Source of the DNA: Mycolicibacterium arenosum
Lineage (GTDB): Bacteria > Actinomycetota > Actinomycetes > Mycobacteriales > Mycobacteriaceae
Length of the DNA stretch: 64,000 nucleotides
NCBI RefSeq assembly: GCF_024320865.1
Contig: NZ_JANDBD010000006.1
Location: 342,160 to 406,159, forward strand
Direction: 5' to 3'
In this document: in pieces, positions 15,872-28,100 of the stretch
Layout: every line of letters starts with the position of its first letter
How positions within the stretch are numbered: the first letter of the stretch is position 1
Position numbers and translations under genes: made by a program
Notes under the pieces: model-generated
Database searches by the model: none
Seen by the model: the letters and a program-made list of their open reading frames with translations, nothing else
Told to the model about the DNA's origin: nothing

Positions 15872-17401
15872 CTAGCCGGCGTTGCTCGACGCGGCGTTGG
15901 GGCGACGGCGGCGACGCCGCTTCCTGGCGGGGCTCGGCGCGTCGCCGGCCTCCGACGTCGGCGCTGCCGCGTCGGTCGACTCGACGCCCTCGACGTGACC
16001 GGTCGCGGCCTCGCCACCGCGGGTGCGGCGCCGGGAGCGGGTCCGGGCGGGCCGCTCGGACTCACCGCGTTCACCACCGTCACCGCGCTCACCGCGGTCA
16101 CCGCGGTCACCGCGGTCGCGGGGTTCGCGCTTCGGCTTGTCGGCGGTGCGCGTGGGCCTGCCGATGGTTCCCGTCACGCCGGCGGGGATGTCCAACTCCT
16201 CGTAAAGGTGGTCCGAACTCGAGTAGGTCTCGACGGGGTCGGGGGTGTCGAGTCCGAGCGCCTTGTCGATCATCGTCCAGCGAGGCAGCTCATCCCAGTC
16301 GACCAGCGTGACGGCGATGCCGGTCTTGCCCGCGCGCCCGGTGCGGCCGATGCGGTGCACGTAGGCCTGCTCGTCCTCGGGGATCTGGTAGTTGATGACG
16401 TGCGTGATGTCGTCGATGTCGATGCCGCGGGCTGCCACGTCGGTGGCCACGAGCACGTCGACCTCACCGGTGCGGAACGCCTTGAGCGCCTTCTCGCGAG
16501 CACCCTGGCCGAGATCGCCGTGCACGGCGCCGACCTTGAACCCGCGTTCGGCCAGTTCGTCGGCGACCTTCTGCGCGGTGCGCTTGGTGCGGGTGAAGAT
16601 CATCGTCGCGCCGCGCCCGTTGGCCTGCAGGATGCGGGCGACCATCTCGACCTTGTCCAGCGCGTGCGCGCGGTAGGCGTGCTGCTTGGTGGTGTCGTGC
16701 GTCTGCGACGACATGGGGGCCTCGGCGCGGATGTGCGTCGGCTGGTTCATGAAGGTACGCGCCAGCGTGATGATCGGGCCGGGCATGGTCGCCGAGAACA
16801 GCATGGCCTGCCGCTCGGTGGGGATCTGCTTGAGGATGCGCTCGATATCGGGCAGGAAGCCCAGGTCGAGCATCTCGTCGGCCTCGTCGAGGACCAGTCC
16901 CGAGAGCCCGCCGAGCTGAAGATGGCCCTGCTGAGCGAGGTCGAGCAGTCGGCCGGGCGTGCCGACCACCAGGTCGACGCCCTTCTGCAGTGCTTCGATC
17001 TGCGGTTCGTAGGGGCGCCCGCCGTAGATCGAGGTGACGACGAACTTGCGCTCGCCCTCCTCGCCCGCCTTCAGGTACTTCGAGGCGGCGGCGAGATCGC
17101 CGTACACCTGCAGACACAGCTCACGGGTGGGCACCACGATGAGGGCGCGGGGAATGCCGTTCAGCGGGCGGGTCTGGTCCGTGGTGATGCGGTGCAGCAG
17201 GGGCACGCCGAAGGCGAAGGTCTTGCCCATGCCGGTACGGGCCTGACCGATCAGGTCGTCACCGGCGAGCGCCAGCGGCAGGGTCAACTCCTGGATGGCG
17301 AACGGGTGCTCGATGCCGTTCTCGGAGAGCGCCTTGACGATCTCGTCGCGGACGCCGAGGTCGGCGAAAGTGGTGTTGGGATCTGTGGTGATGTCAGTCA
17401 T
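15872..17401 (-). CDS. rhlE: DEAD-box RNA helicase RhlE
   Basis: 509 aa. Q motif at GIEHPFAIQELTLP, motif I ARTGMGKT, Ia PTREL, II DEAD, III SAT, IV TMIFTRT, V ATDVAARGID, VI HRIGRTGRAG. The C-terminal ~120 residues are low-complexity: repeated RGDRGDRGERGD units, then Arg/Lys clusters (RSRRRTRGG, RKRRRRRRP) typical of RNA-binding tails. ATG at 17401. The 248 bp upstream, to the divergent ferritin-like gene, hold no gene and may be a long leader, common for cold-inducible helicases. In M. smegmatis RhlE associates with RNA-degradation enzymes. Confidence 0.93.
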   Translation of the reverse strand: MTDITTDPNTTFADLGVRDEIVKALSENGIEHPFAIQELTLPLALAGDDLIGQARTGMGKTFAFGVPLLHRITTDQTRPLNGIPRALIVVPTRELCLQVYGDLAAASKYLKAGEEGERKFVVTSIYGGRPYEPQIEALQKGVDLVVGTPGRLLDLAQQGHLQLGGLSGLVLDEADEMLDLGFLPDIERILKQIPTERQAMLFSATMPGPIITLARTFMNQPTHIRAEAPMSSQTHDTTKQHAYRAHALDKVEMVARILQANGRGATMIFTRTKRTAQKVADELAERGFKVGAVHGDLGQGAREKALKAFRTGEVDVLVATDVAARGIDIDDITHVINYQIPEDEQAYVHRIGRTGRAGKTGIAVTLVDWDELPRWTMIDKALGLDTPDPVETYSSSDHLYEELDIPAGVTGTIGRPTRTADKPKREPRDRGDRGDRGERGDGGERGESERPARTRSRRRTRGGEAATGHVEGVESTDAAAPTSEAGDAPSPARKRRRRRRPNAASSNAG

Positions 17402-17649
17402 GCGTGGTCGATGAACCTTCCGGTGTCTGCGTCTCGTCGAGTTCTACTCGTGGCTCTAAAGGCGCTGTCGTCACGCGCGCACGAGGAAAGAGAAGCGAGA
17501 GGGCCCCGGCTACAGAACAGTCCAGATAGCGGGCCGACACGTGCACGCACATTTCTCGGAGGCGACGGAATGGTCGCTACCGATGACCATTGTAGCTGGT
17601 CGTGGTTCCGGAGCGGGCATGGCGGCGGGGGCGGTCTAAAGTCGACCGC

Positions 17650-18339
17650 ATGTCCTCGACTCCCGAGCAGGCCGGCCGGACCGCGACAGCGGAGGTGGCA
17701 GCCGAACATCCCGGCGTCGTCGAGTTGTTCGCGTTGCTGGCGTATGGCGAGGTCGCGGCGTTCTACCGGCTCACCGACGAGGCGCGGATGGCGCCCAACC
17801 TGGCGGGCCGGATCAACATGGCCAGCATGGCCGCCGCGGAGATCAACCACTACGAGATCCTCCGCGATGCCCTGGAGAAGCGGGGTGTCGACGTCGTCCC
17901 CGCGATGACGAAGTTCGCCTCGGCGCTGGAGAACTACCACCGGCTCACCACCCCCAGCACCTGGCTCGAGGCGCTGGTGAAGACCTACATCGGTGACGCG
18001 CTCGCCGCGGACTTCTATCTGGAGATCGCCGACGCGCTGCCCGACGAGGCTGCCGACGTCGTGCGCGCGGTGCTCTCGGAGACCGGCCACTCGCAGTTCG
18101 TGGTCGCCGAGGTGAAGGCGGCGGTGACCGCGAGCGACAGGCAGCGGCACCGCTTGGCGCTGTGGTCGCGCAGGCTCCTGGGTGAGGCGATCACGCAGGC
18201 GCAGTTCGTGCTGGCCGATCGCGACGACCTGGTCGATCTGGTGCTGTCCGGCGGTGGTGGGCTGACCCAGCTCACCGACTTCTTCGAGCGGCTCCAGACC
18301 ACCCACAGCACGCGCATTCGCGAGCTCGGATTGGCTTAG
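17650..18339 (+). CDS. Ferritin-like diiron-fold protein (Rv3210c homologue)
   Basis: 229 aa, all-helical. Candidate diiron ligands are Glu34 (AYGEVAAF), Glu64-x2-His67 (EINHYE), acidic residues in GDALAADFYLEIADA (116-125), and Glu144-x2-His147 (SETGHSQF). Two ExxH motifs in a four-helix pattern are those of a ferritin-like carboxylate diiron site. It could be a tRNA-hydroxylase-like or oxygen-handling enzyme; no substrate can be named. ATG at 17650. Divergent from rhlE. Confidence 0.8.
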   Translation: MSSTPEQAGRTATAEVAAEHPGVVELFALLAYGEVAAFYRLTDEARMAPNLAGRINMASMAAAEINHYEILRDALEKRGVDVVPAMTKFASALENYHRLTTPSTWLEALVKTYIGDALAADFYLEIADALPDEAADVVRAVLSETGHSQFVVAEVKAAVTASDRQRHRLALWSRRLLGEAITQAQFVLADRDDLVDLVLSGGGGLTQLTDFFERLQTTHSTRIRELGLA

Positions 18340-18358
18340 CCGGCACCGACTTTCGGCG

Positions 18359-19081
18359 CTACTGGGTGCAGGTGGTGATCAGCGTGTTGTTGTTCTGCGC
18401 GGCGACCAGAACACCCGAGGCGTTGGCGATCGAGCAGTTCAGCTGACCGGTCACGCTGGTGGCCGTCACCGACTTCAGTTCGACGCCGGGATCCAGCACG
18501 ATCTGCTTGGTCCACGGCAGCGCGACGTTGACGTCGGTCTGCAGCGCGCCCTGATTGTCCGTGTAGATGACCGTGACGAGGTCGAACAGCTGGCGGGTGC
18601 CGGTCACGCGGTAGGTGACGGTGCGCGGTGACACCGGGGCCGCTTCGGGAGGCGGAGCGACCGTCGGGGTGACCTCGGCGGTCGGAGACGGCGACACGGT
18701 GGTGACGGTCTCCGCGGGCAGCGGTGCCGACGGCGGCGCCGCCGAGGTCGACGGGGCCGGCGGCGCGGACGTCGTCGCCGCGGGCGCCGACGTGGTGGGC
18801 GCCGGCGGTACGACCGTGGCGGTCACGGATCCGCTGTCTCCGCCGCCGAGGATCACAACGGTGCAGATCACGGCGACGAGCAGGATCGCCCCGGCGACTC
18901 CCGCGACCCAGATCCAGCGCCGGTCCATCGGCTCGACGTACGAGTAGACGTCGTCGTCGAGATAGTCGTTGGACTGGTCGTCGGCGTAGGCGTCGTAGTC
19001 CTCGATGACTTCGGTGGCGTGGCTGCGGTACCCGTCGGTGCGACGCGGGTTGGTGGAGTACGTCGGGTAAGGCCTGTTCAT
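18359..19081 (-). CDS. MmpS-like single-pass membrane protein (Rv3209 homologue)
   Basis: 240 aa. The acidic, Tyr/Asp-rich cytoplasmic N-terminus (VIEDYDAYADDQ) is followed by a transmembrane helix (WVAGVAGAILLVAVICTVVIL). A long Thr/Pro/Ala/Ser linker (about 85-150) leads to a C-terminal beta domain (VTYRVTGTRQLFDLVTVIY, ALPWTKQIVL, then a Cys pair in LNCSI and TTCTQ) resembling the periplasmic domain of MmpS proteins. ATG at 19081. No MmpL partner is nearby. The linker length suggests it crosses peptidoglycan. Confidence 0.8.
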   Translation of the reverse strand: MNRPYPTYSTNPRRTDGYRSHATEVIEDYDAYADDQSNDYLDDDVYSYVEPMDRRWIWVAGVAGAILLVAVICTVVILGGGDSGSVTATVVPPAPTTSAPAATTSAPPAPSTSAAPPSAPLPAETVTTVSPSPTAEVTPTVAPPPEAAPVSPRTVTYRVTGTRQLFDLVTVIYTDNQGALQTDVNVALPWTKQIVLDPGVELKSVTATSVTGQLNCSIANASGVLVAAQNNNTLITTCTQ

Positions 19082-19147
19082 CGTCTTTCCAGAGGTTGGT
19101 AGGACTGTTGGTGAGCTGATGCTATCGAGACTGGAGTGACGGGTGAG

Positions 19148-19249
19148 GTTGACGCGCTGCGCTTTTGATCACGGTCCGGACACACTTGCATGCCGCGCGA
19201 TTCGGCTTCTGGCGTAGCGCCCACCCCATCCCATCGAGTGCGCGTCAAC
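19148..19249. repeat. 10-bp inverted repeat in divergent intergenic region
   Basis: GTTGACGCGC at 19148-19157 and its exact complement GCGCGTCAAC at 19240-19249 flank the middle of the 210-bp gap between the MmpS-like gene and TB9.4. Each arm contains TTGACG facing inward, but neither has a convincing -10 at 16-18 bp. Nothing else recognisable lies in this gap. Confidence 0.4.
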
Positions 19250-19291
19250 TAGCCTTCATCCGTACGACAACTCGAAATGAAAGGGCCCGGT

Positions 19292-21457
<2,166 letters not shown>

Positions 21458-21570
21458 CCGGTGTGAAGCCGCCCCCCGCCGGGAAGGTAAACCGCGGGAT
21501 TGCCGTTGAATGACTGTGCCTGGTCTGATTGATCACGGCTGCTACAGCCCACTAGTCGAGGAGCGAACAG

Positions 21571-22746
21571 GTGTCGCCGTTACCGCCGCTGGTCGAACCG
21601 GCCGCAGAGCTCACGCGTGAAGAGGTCGCACGCTACAGCCGCCATCTGATCATTCCGGACCTCGGCCTGGACGGGCAGAAGCGGCTCAAGAACGCGAAGG
21701 TGCTCGTCATCGGTGCCGGCGGGCTGGGCTCGCCGACGCTGCTGTACCTCGCCGCCGCGGGAGTGGGAACCATCGGAGTCGTCGAGTTCGACGTCGTGGA
21801 CGAGTCGAATCTGCAGCGCCAGATCATTCACGGCCAGTCGGATATCGGCCGCTCCAAGGCGCAGAGCGCGCGGGATTCGATTCTGGAGATCAACCCGCTG
21901 GTGAACGTCGTGCTGCACGAGGTGCGGCTCGAGCCGGAGAACGCCGTCGACCTGTTCGAGCAGTACGACCTGATCCTCGACGGCACCGACAACTTCGCGA
22001 CGCGCTATCTGGTGAACGACGCCGCCGTACTGGCGGGCAAGCCGTACGTCTGGGGCTCGATCTACCGCTTCGAGGGCCAGGTGTCGGTGTTCTGGGAGGA
22101 TGCGCCCGACGGTCTGGGATTGAACTACCGCGACCTGTACCCGGAACCGCCGCCCCCCGGCATGGTGCCGTCGTGCGCGGAGGGTGGTGTGCTCGGCATC
22201 CTGTGCGCCTCGATCGCGTCGGTCATGGGTACCGAGGCCATCAAGCTGATCACCGGCATCGGTGATCCGCTGCTCGGACGGCTCATGGTCTACGACGCCC
22301 TCGACATGACGTATCGCACCATCAAGATCCGCAAGGATCCGGCTCGGGAGAAGATCACCGAGCTGATCGACTACGAGTTGTTCTGCGGAGTGGTGTCCGA
22401 CGACGCCGCCGCTGCAGCAGCCGATTCGACGGTGACTCCCCGCGAGCTGCGCGACATGCTGGACGCGGGACGCAAGGTCGCGCTCATCGACGTGCGCGAG
22501 CAGGTCGAGTGGGACATCAACCGCATCGACGGCGCCGAGCTGATCCCCAAGTCGGCGCTCGAGGCGGGGGACGGGTTGGCGAGGCTGCCGCAGGACCGGA
22601 CGCCGGTGCTGTACTGCAAGACGGGCGTGCGCTCGGCCGAGGCGCTGGCCGCCGTCAAGAAGGCCGGTTTCGCCGACGCGCTGCACCTGCAGGGCGGCAT
22701 CGTCGCCTGGGCGAAGCAACTCGAACCCGACATGATCATGTACTGA
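21571..22746 (+). CDS. moeZ: Adenylyltransferase/sulfurtransferase MoeZ
   Basis: Activates the C-terminal glycine of small sulfur carriers (CysO, MoaD-type) and then loads sulfur. 391 aa: E1-like ThiF domain (GAGGLGSPTLLYLAAAGVG nucleotide loop; DGTDNFATRYLVND) then a C-terminal rhodanese domain (about 290-391) with active-site Cys349 in YCKTGVRS. GTG start at 21571 after GAGGAG. It links cysteine and molybdenum cofactor synthesis in mycobacteria. The next gene starts 37 bp downstream, so a two-gene unit is likely. Confidence 0.94.
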   Translation: MSPLPPLVEPAAELTREEVARYSRHLIIPDLGLDGQKRLKNAKVLVIGAGGLGSPTLLYLAAAGVGTIGVVEFDVVDESNLQRQIIHGQSDIGRSKAQSARDSILEINPLVNVVLHEVRLEPENAVDLFEQYDLILDGTDNFATRYLVNDAAVLAGKPYVWGSIYRFEGQVSVFWEDAPDGLGLNYRDLYPEPPPPGMVPSCAEGGVLGILCASIASVMGTEAIKLITGIGDPLLGRLMVYDALDMTYRTIKIRKDPAREKITELIDYELFCGVVSDDAAAAAADSTVTPRELRDMLDAGRKVALIDVREQVEWDINRIDGAELIPKSALEAGDGLARLPQDRTPVLYCKTGVRSAEALAAVKKAGFADALHLQGGIVAWAKQLEPDMIMY

Positions 22747-22783
22747 CGGCTCGTCAGCCGGGCCGGGCCTTAGGCTGACCCCT

Positions 22784-23638
22784 GTGAGTGCCGACCGCCC
22801 GCCCGACCATGTTCTGGTGGCGTTCGGCCTCACCGGGCTTCGGCCCGTTCCCCTCGGATCGAGCTGGGAGGGCGGCTGGCGTTGCGGCGAAGTCGTCGTC
22901 TCCATGGTGGCCGACCACGCGCGTGCCGCGTGGTCCGCCAAGGTGCGCGAGACGCTGTTCGTCGACGGCGTCCGGCTCGCTCGCCCCGTCCGCTCCACCG
23001 ACGGCAGGTACGTCGTAGCCGGCTGGCGCGCAGACACGTTCGTCACCGGTACGCCCGAACCGCGGCACGACGAGGTGGTGTCCGCGGCGGTCCGCCTGCA
23101 CGAGGCGACGGCCAAGCTCGAGCGGCCGCGGTTCCTCACCCAGCCGCCCAGCGTGCCGTGGTCGGAGGTCGACGTGTTCGTCGCAGCCGACCGGGCGGCG
23201 TGGGAGGAGCGGCCGCTGCACGCGCTGCCGCCCGGCGCGCTCGTCGCACCGGGGTCGGCGGACGGCGCCCGCTCCATCGACCTGCTCAATCAGCTGGCCG
23301 CACTTCGCAAGCCGACGCGCAGCCCCAGTCAGTTGGTGCACGGCGACCTGTACGGCACCGTCCTGTTCGCGGGTACCGCCGCGCCGGGGATCACCGACCT
23401 CACCCCCTACTGGCGGCCGGCCTCCTGGGCCGCGGGGGTCGTGGTGGTCGACGCGCTCGCGTGGGGCGACGCCGACGACGGTCTGGTGGAACGCTGGGGT
23501 TCGCTGCCGGAGTGGTCGCAGATGCTTCTACGTGCGCTGATGTTCCGACTGGCCGTTCACGCGCTGCATCCGCGGTCCACCGCTGCGGCGTTCCCCGGAC
23601 TGGCCAGAACCGCCGCCCTGGTGCGTCTCGTTCTTTAA
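22784..23638 (+). CDS. TIGR02569-type actinobacterial protein, kinase-like fold
   Basis: 284 aa, GTG start at 22784. The order of elements resembles a degraded aminoglycoside-phosphotransferase fold: GSSWEGGWRCGEVVVSMV at the N-lobe, then QLVHGDLYGTVLF (HGDxxxxN-like, but with Val/Leu where the Asn would be) and GITDLTPYWRP in place of the usual IDW segment. It is probably not an active kinase of the classic type. Matches the Rv3205c position after moeZ. Function unknown. Confidence 0.78.
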   Translation: MSADRPPDHVLVAFGLTGLRPVPLGSSWEGGWRCGEVVVSMVADHARAAWSAKVRETLFVDGVRLARPVRSTDGRYVVAGWRADTFVTGTPEPRHDEVVSAAVRLHEATAKLERPRFLTQPPSVPWSEVDVFVAADRAAWEERPLHALPPGALVAPGSADGARSIDLLNQLAALRKPTRSPSQLVHGDLYGTVLFAGTAAPGITDLTPYWRPASWAAGVVVVDALAWGDADDGLVERWGSLPEWSQMLLRALMFRLAVHALHPRSTAAAFPGLARTAALVRLVL

Positions 23639-23983
23639 ACGCAGGGTCCGCCCCGAAAAAGCGAGGGTTTTCCCCGTATCGAGGCACTCTCTCGGACTAT
23701 TAGCGTGATCGTCGTTGGCAAAGCCATTTCGGTGAGGGGTTCGAGATGGTTGTCTGCCCCAACCGCGTCGGGGCGGCGATCGGCGAAAACGTTCGGAGCG
23801 AGGGGAGTTCCGAGGGGGACGGGTTCGCTGATCGCGCTCCGGTCGGTTTCGCCCGTCAGCAAATCATCGTGCGGCGGTCGCCATTCCTCGGATTCACCGC
23901 CAAATTCCCGGATATCGGCGAAATTGTGGGGGGCAACGCGCTGGCAAATGCGCAACGGGTTACCGAATTGATCTTGTCAGACG
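23639..23983. other. 345-bp gap with lower GC; possible short gene from 23746
   Basis: No recognised gene. The stretch is clearly poorer in GC than its neighbours. One candidate is an ATG at 23746 (AGGGG six bases upstream) reading 122 codons to 24114 on the plus strand, of which the last 130 bp overlap the next gene antisense. Within the gap the frame has about 72% GC at third positions, less than neighbouring genes but more than at its second positions, so coding is possible. No family recognised. Confidence 0.3.
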
Positions 23984-24289
23984 TCAGAATGCGTGTCGCA
24001 CGGAGTTCTCGCCGCGCAGCGGCACCCGACCGTCGGCGGCCAGCACCCCCTCGGCGCGCAACCGCGCCAGTTGCCGGGTGGCGAGGTGCGCAGCGGGCCG
24101 ACCGGCCGCCGTGATCACCCGGTGCCAGGGCAGATCCGACGAATCGGTGCGCATGATCCACCCCACGATCCGCGGACTGGACAGGCCGGCCGCGTCCGCG
24201 ATGTCGCCGTAGGTCGCCACTCGGCCCGCCGGTATCGACGAGACGAGCGCACGCACCGCCTCGACCTGTTCCTCGGTGACCGCGGCCAC
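23984..24289 (-). CDS. Alkyltransferase-like protein (ATL), MGMT fold without catalytic Cys
   Basis: 101 aa with the MGMT DNA-binding fold: VRALVSSIPAGRVATYGDIA and SSPRIVGWIMR (arginine-finger helix). The active-site PCHR of O6-methylguanine methyltransferases reads PWHRVI, with Trp replacing Cys. That is the hallmark of ATL proteins, which bind alkylated guanine and hand it to nucleotide-excision repair instead of repairing it. GTG at 24289, only two bases after the stop of the upstream hydrolase, so cotranscribed. Confidence 0.9.
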   Translation of the reverse strand: MAAVTEEQVEAVRALVSSIPAGRVATYGDIADAAGLSSPRIVGWIMRTDSSDLPWHRVITAAGRPAAHLATRQLARLRAEGVLAADGRVPLRGENSVRHAF

Positions 24290-24291
24290 GG

Positions 24292-25056
24292 TCAGGTCAG
24301 CCGGTCCCGGATCACCGCTGCCGTCTCGACGGGCATGGCCTGCGCCACCATGTGATCGCAGTCGAAGTCGAGCAACGTGAAATCGGCGCCCAACCGGTCC
24401 CGCAGCCCGTTCACCAGAGCGTCGGAGACGTAGGCCGGTGCGGTTCGCGTCGCGCGCACGAGGGTGACCGGGACGGTTGGCCACGCGATCGGCCGTGCGA
24501 GTTCGCTCCAGTAGGACATCATCGCGGGAACGCTGATGCGCCAGCCCACTCGGCCGGTGGGCAGCGTGATCAGGTGCTCGTCCAGTTCGCGTTCGAGCTC
24601 GTCGGTGGGCACTTCGCCCCACGACCCGTTCACCTTCTCGTCGCGGGCCTCGGCGCGGTCGGGGTAGTCGGGGGAGGAGAGCATCTCGTCGGCGATCTCG
24701 CGCATCCACCGTCCGTCGAGACCCACCGCGGGGTCGAGCAGGACGAGCTGCGTGACCAGTTCGGGGTGCGCCGCGGCGAGGTGCAGCGCGACCGCACCGC
24801 CGAACGAGTGTCCGACCACCAGCGCAGGGCCGTCGAGCAGTGCGGCGAGGGCCGCCGCGTTGGCGTCGATCGTCCACGGCGCGTCCCACGACGACCGGCC
24901 GTGACCCAGGAGATCCGGCGCGAGGACAGCGGTCTCCGGCAGATGGCCGAGCGACAGTGTCTCCCAGCGTCGTCCGTGTCCGGTCAGCCCGTGGATCGCC
25001 AGCACCTCAGCGGGTCGCTTCGGACCGTACCGGTGGACGTGTAGCGCGTCGGTCAT
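24292..25056 (-). CDS. lipV: Alpha/beta hydrolase (LipV-like)
   Basis: 254 aa. Oxyanion HGLTG near residue 22, nucleophile elbow GHSFGG (Ser in VVGHSFGGAV), and a C-terminal catalytic His in FDCDHMVAQ. ATG at 25056. The cap region (about 125-190) is acidic. Relatives at this position (Rv3203) are carboxyl esterases on short- to medium-chain acyl esters. Leads a two-gene unit with the ATL gene and is divergent from adnA (63 bp between starts). Confidence 0.85.
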   Translation of the reverse strand: MTDALHVHRYGPKRPAEVLAIHGLTGHGRRWETLSLGHLPETAVLAPDLLGHGRSSWDAPWTIDANAAALAALLDGPALVVGHSFGGAVALHLAAAHPELVTQLVLLDPAVGLDGRWMREIADEMLSSPDYPDRAEARDEKVNGSWGEVPTDELERELDEHLITLPTGRVGWRISVPAMMSYWSELARPIAWPTVPVTLVRATRTAPAYVSDALVNGLRDRLGADFTLLDFDCDHMVAQAMPVETAAVIRDRLT

Positions 25057-25119
25057 GGCGTCGATGCTGCCAGTTCCGCTCCGGGCCGGAATGTCGGACC
25101 CCCGTGGTGTCATTCCCGC

Positions 25120-28100
25120 ATGGCCGCTCCACACACCGCACTGTCGCCCGACGCTCTGGTCACCCCCGGCGTACGTGGGACAGTCCGCGTGCTCGGCGGC
25201 CCCGGCACCGGGAAGTCGACGCTCCTCGTGAAGGCCGCTGCGGCCCACGTGAGCGCTGGTCTGGATCCGGAATCGGTTCTGCTGCTGACGGGTTCGTCGA
25301 GGCTGGGCACGACCACCCGTGCCGCCATCACGTCGGCCGTGCTCGGTGACGGCCGCGGTGCCGTGCGCGAGCCGCTGGTCCGCACCCTGCACTCGTACGC
25401 GTTCGCGGTGCTGCGGCTGGCGGCGCAGCGCAACGGTGATCCACCGCCGCGGTTGATCACCAGCGCCGAGCAGGACGGTGTCATCCGCGAACTGCTGGCG
25501 GGTGATCTCGAGGACGGCGACCACGCGTCGGTGCGCTGGCCCACTCAGCTGCGCCCCGCGCTCGGCACCGTCGGTTTCGCGGCGGAACTGCGCGATCTGC
25601 TGGCGCGGTGCGCCGAACGCGGCGTGGATCCCGTTGAGCTGCAACGCATCGGGCGACGCGCCGGGCGACCCGAGTGGTCGGCCGCCGGCCGGTTCGCGCA
25701 GGTGTACGAGCAGGTGATGCTGCTCAGATCGGCTGTCGGCATGGCGGCGCCACAGGCCACGGTGCCCGCCCTCGGCGCCGCCGAACTCGTCGGCGCCGCA
25801 CTGGAGGCGTTCGCCGCCGACGCGGATCTGCTCGCGAACGAGCGGGCGAGGGTCCGGCTGCTGCTGGTCGACGACGCCCAGCACCTGGACCCGCAGGCGG
25901 CACTGCTGGTGCGCGTGCTCGCGGCCGGCGCCGATCTCGCCGTGATCGCCGGTGACCCAAGCCAATCGGTGTTCTCCTACCGCGGTGCGGACCCGGCGCT
26001 GCTGCGTGACGACGTGCATCCCGCGATCGTCCTCACCGAATCCCGTCGGTGCGGCGTCCACGTCGCGCGCGCCGTCAACGGCATCGCGCGCAGGCTGCCC
26101 GCGGTCGACGGCGTCACCGAGATCGCCGGCGCGGAGGACCGGACGGGCTCGGTCACGGTGCGGATCGCGGCGTCGCCGCACGCCGAGGCGGCCGTCGTCG
26201 CCGACGCCCTGCGCCGCGCCCACCTCGTCGACGGGGTGCCGTGGTCTCAGATGGCGGTGCTGGTGCGCTCGGTGCCACAGGTGGGCGCCGCGATCAGCAG
26301 GTCGCTGACCGCGGCAGGTGTGCCGGTGGTACAGCCTGCAGTCGCCGGGCCACTGGCCGAACACCCCTCGGTCGCCGCCCTTCTCACGGTGCTGGACGCC
26401 ACCGCGGACGGACTCTCCGGAGAGCGGGCGCTCACGCTGCTGACCGGTCCCATCGGCAGGGTCGACCCCGTGTCGCTGCGCCAGTTGCGGCGCACGCTGC
26501 GCCGGGCCGACGACAGCGGGCGGGACTTCGGCGACCTCGTCGTCGGCGCCCTCAACCGCGATGACGTCACGCTGCCCGACCAGCTGGCCCGGCCGTTGCG
26601 CAGGGTCCGTGCGGTGTGTCGGGCCGCGGCGCGCAGCCACGCGGGCGGCGAGGACCCGCGGTTCACGCTGTGGCAGGCGTGGCACCACTCGGGCCTGCAG
26701 CGGCGGTGGCTGGCCGCAGTCGAGCGCGGCGGTGCGGCGGGGGTGCAGGCGGGACGCGACCTCGAGGCTGTCACGGCGCTCTTCGACGTCGTCGAGCAGT
26801 ACGTCGCGCGCACCACCGGTGCGACGCTGCGCGGTGTCGTCGACCACCTACGCGCGATGGTCCTACCCACCACCCGCCGCGACGACCACCTCGACGGCGA
26901 CGCGGTGACGGTGTTGTCCGCGCATGCAGCGCTGGGCCGTGAGTGGGAGTTCGTGGTGCTCGCCGGGGTGCAGGAGGGCCTGTGGCCCAACACCGTTCCA
27001 CGCGGCGGCGTGCTCGCCACCCAGCACCTCGTCGACGTTCTCGACGGTGTCGGCGAGACGGGGGTGTCCACCCGCGCTCCGCTGCTCGCCGATGAGCGCA
27101 GGCTCTTGGTGGCCGCACTCGGCCGGGCTCGCTCACGTGTGCTGGTCACGGCGGTCGACGGCGACGGCGACGACGGCGCCGTCCCGTCGGCGTTCTGCGA
27201 CGAGTTGAGTGCGCTCGCAACCGGCGGGGAGGTCGCCGAGCCGCCGGCACCCGTACGCGCGCCGCGAGTCCTCGCGCCCGCGGCGGTGGTCGGCCGACTG
27301 CGCGCGCTCGTCTGCGCCCCCGACGACGAGGTCGACGACGACGTACGCGCCTGCGCCGCAGCGCAATTGGCTCGGCTCGCCGCGTCGGGAGTGGTCGGTG
27401 CCGCGCCGGAGCAGTGGCACTGCGGGACGGTGCCGTCCACCGGAGAGCCGCTGTGGTCGGGGGAGGACCACGTGGTGACCATGTCGCCGTCGACGCTGCA
27501 GACCCTCGTCGACTGCCCGCTGCGGTGGCTGCTGGAACGCCACGGCGGTCGCGACGGGCGCGATGTCCGCTCCGCGCTCGGGTCGGTGGTGCACGCGCTC
27601 GTCGCCGATCCGACCGCGTCCGAGGAGCAGATGGTGTCTGAGCTCGAAAGGGTATGGGCGGAGCTGCCTTTCGATGCGCAGTGGCATTCCCTCAACGAAC
27701 TCGAGCGGCACCGCGCCATGGTGGCGACGTTCGCGGAGTGGCGGGCGCAGACCCGGTACGAGCTCACCGAGGCGGCCTCCGAGATCGAGGTCGACGGTGT
27801 GCTGGCACCGGTCGCCGACGGGCCGGGCGTGCGGGTGCGCGGTCGGGTCGACCGGCTGGAGCGCGACGCCGAGGGCAGGCTCGTCGTCGTCGACCTGAAG
27901 ACCGGAAAGTCGCCCGTCAGCAAGGACGACGCTCAGAGCCACGCCCAGCTGGCGATGTACCAGCTGGCCATCGCCGAGGGGTTGGTGCCCGAGGGGTCGC
28001 AACCCGGCGGGGGGCGGCTGGTCTACCTCGGCAAGACGGGCGCGGCGGGTGCCACCGAACGCACTCAGGACGCGCTGACACCCGAGGCGTGCGACGACTG

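Noticed and set aside
15581..17649. Long plus-strand frame opposite rhlE running into the ferritin-like gene
   Set aside because: Antisense to a complete DEAD-box helicase; composition is that of a shadow frame.
19148..19249. Inverted TTGACG pair as a divergent promoter pair
   Set aside because: No acceptable -10 for either direction at 16-18 bp; recorded only as a repeat.
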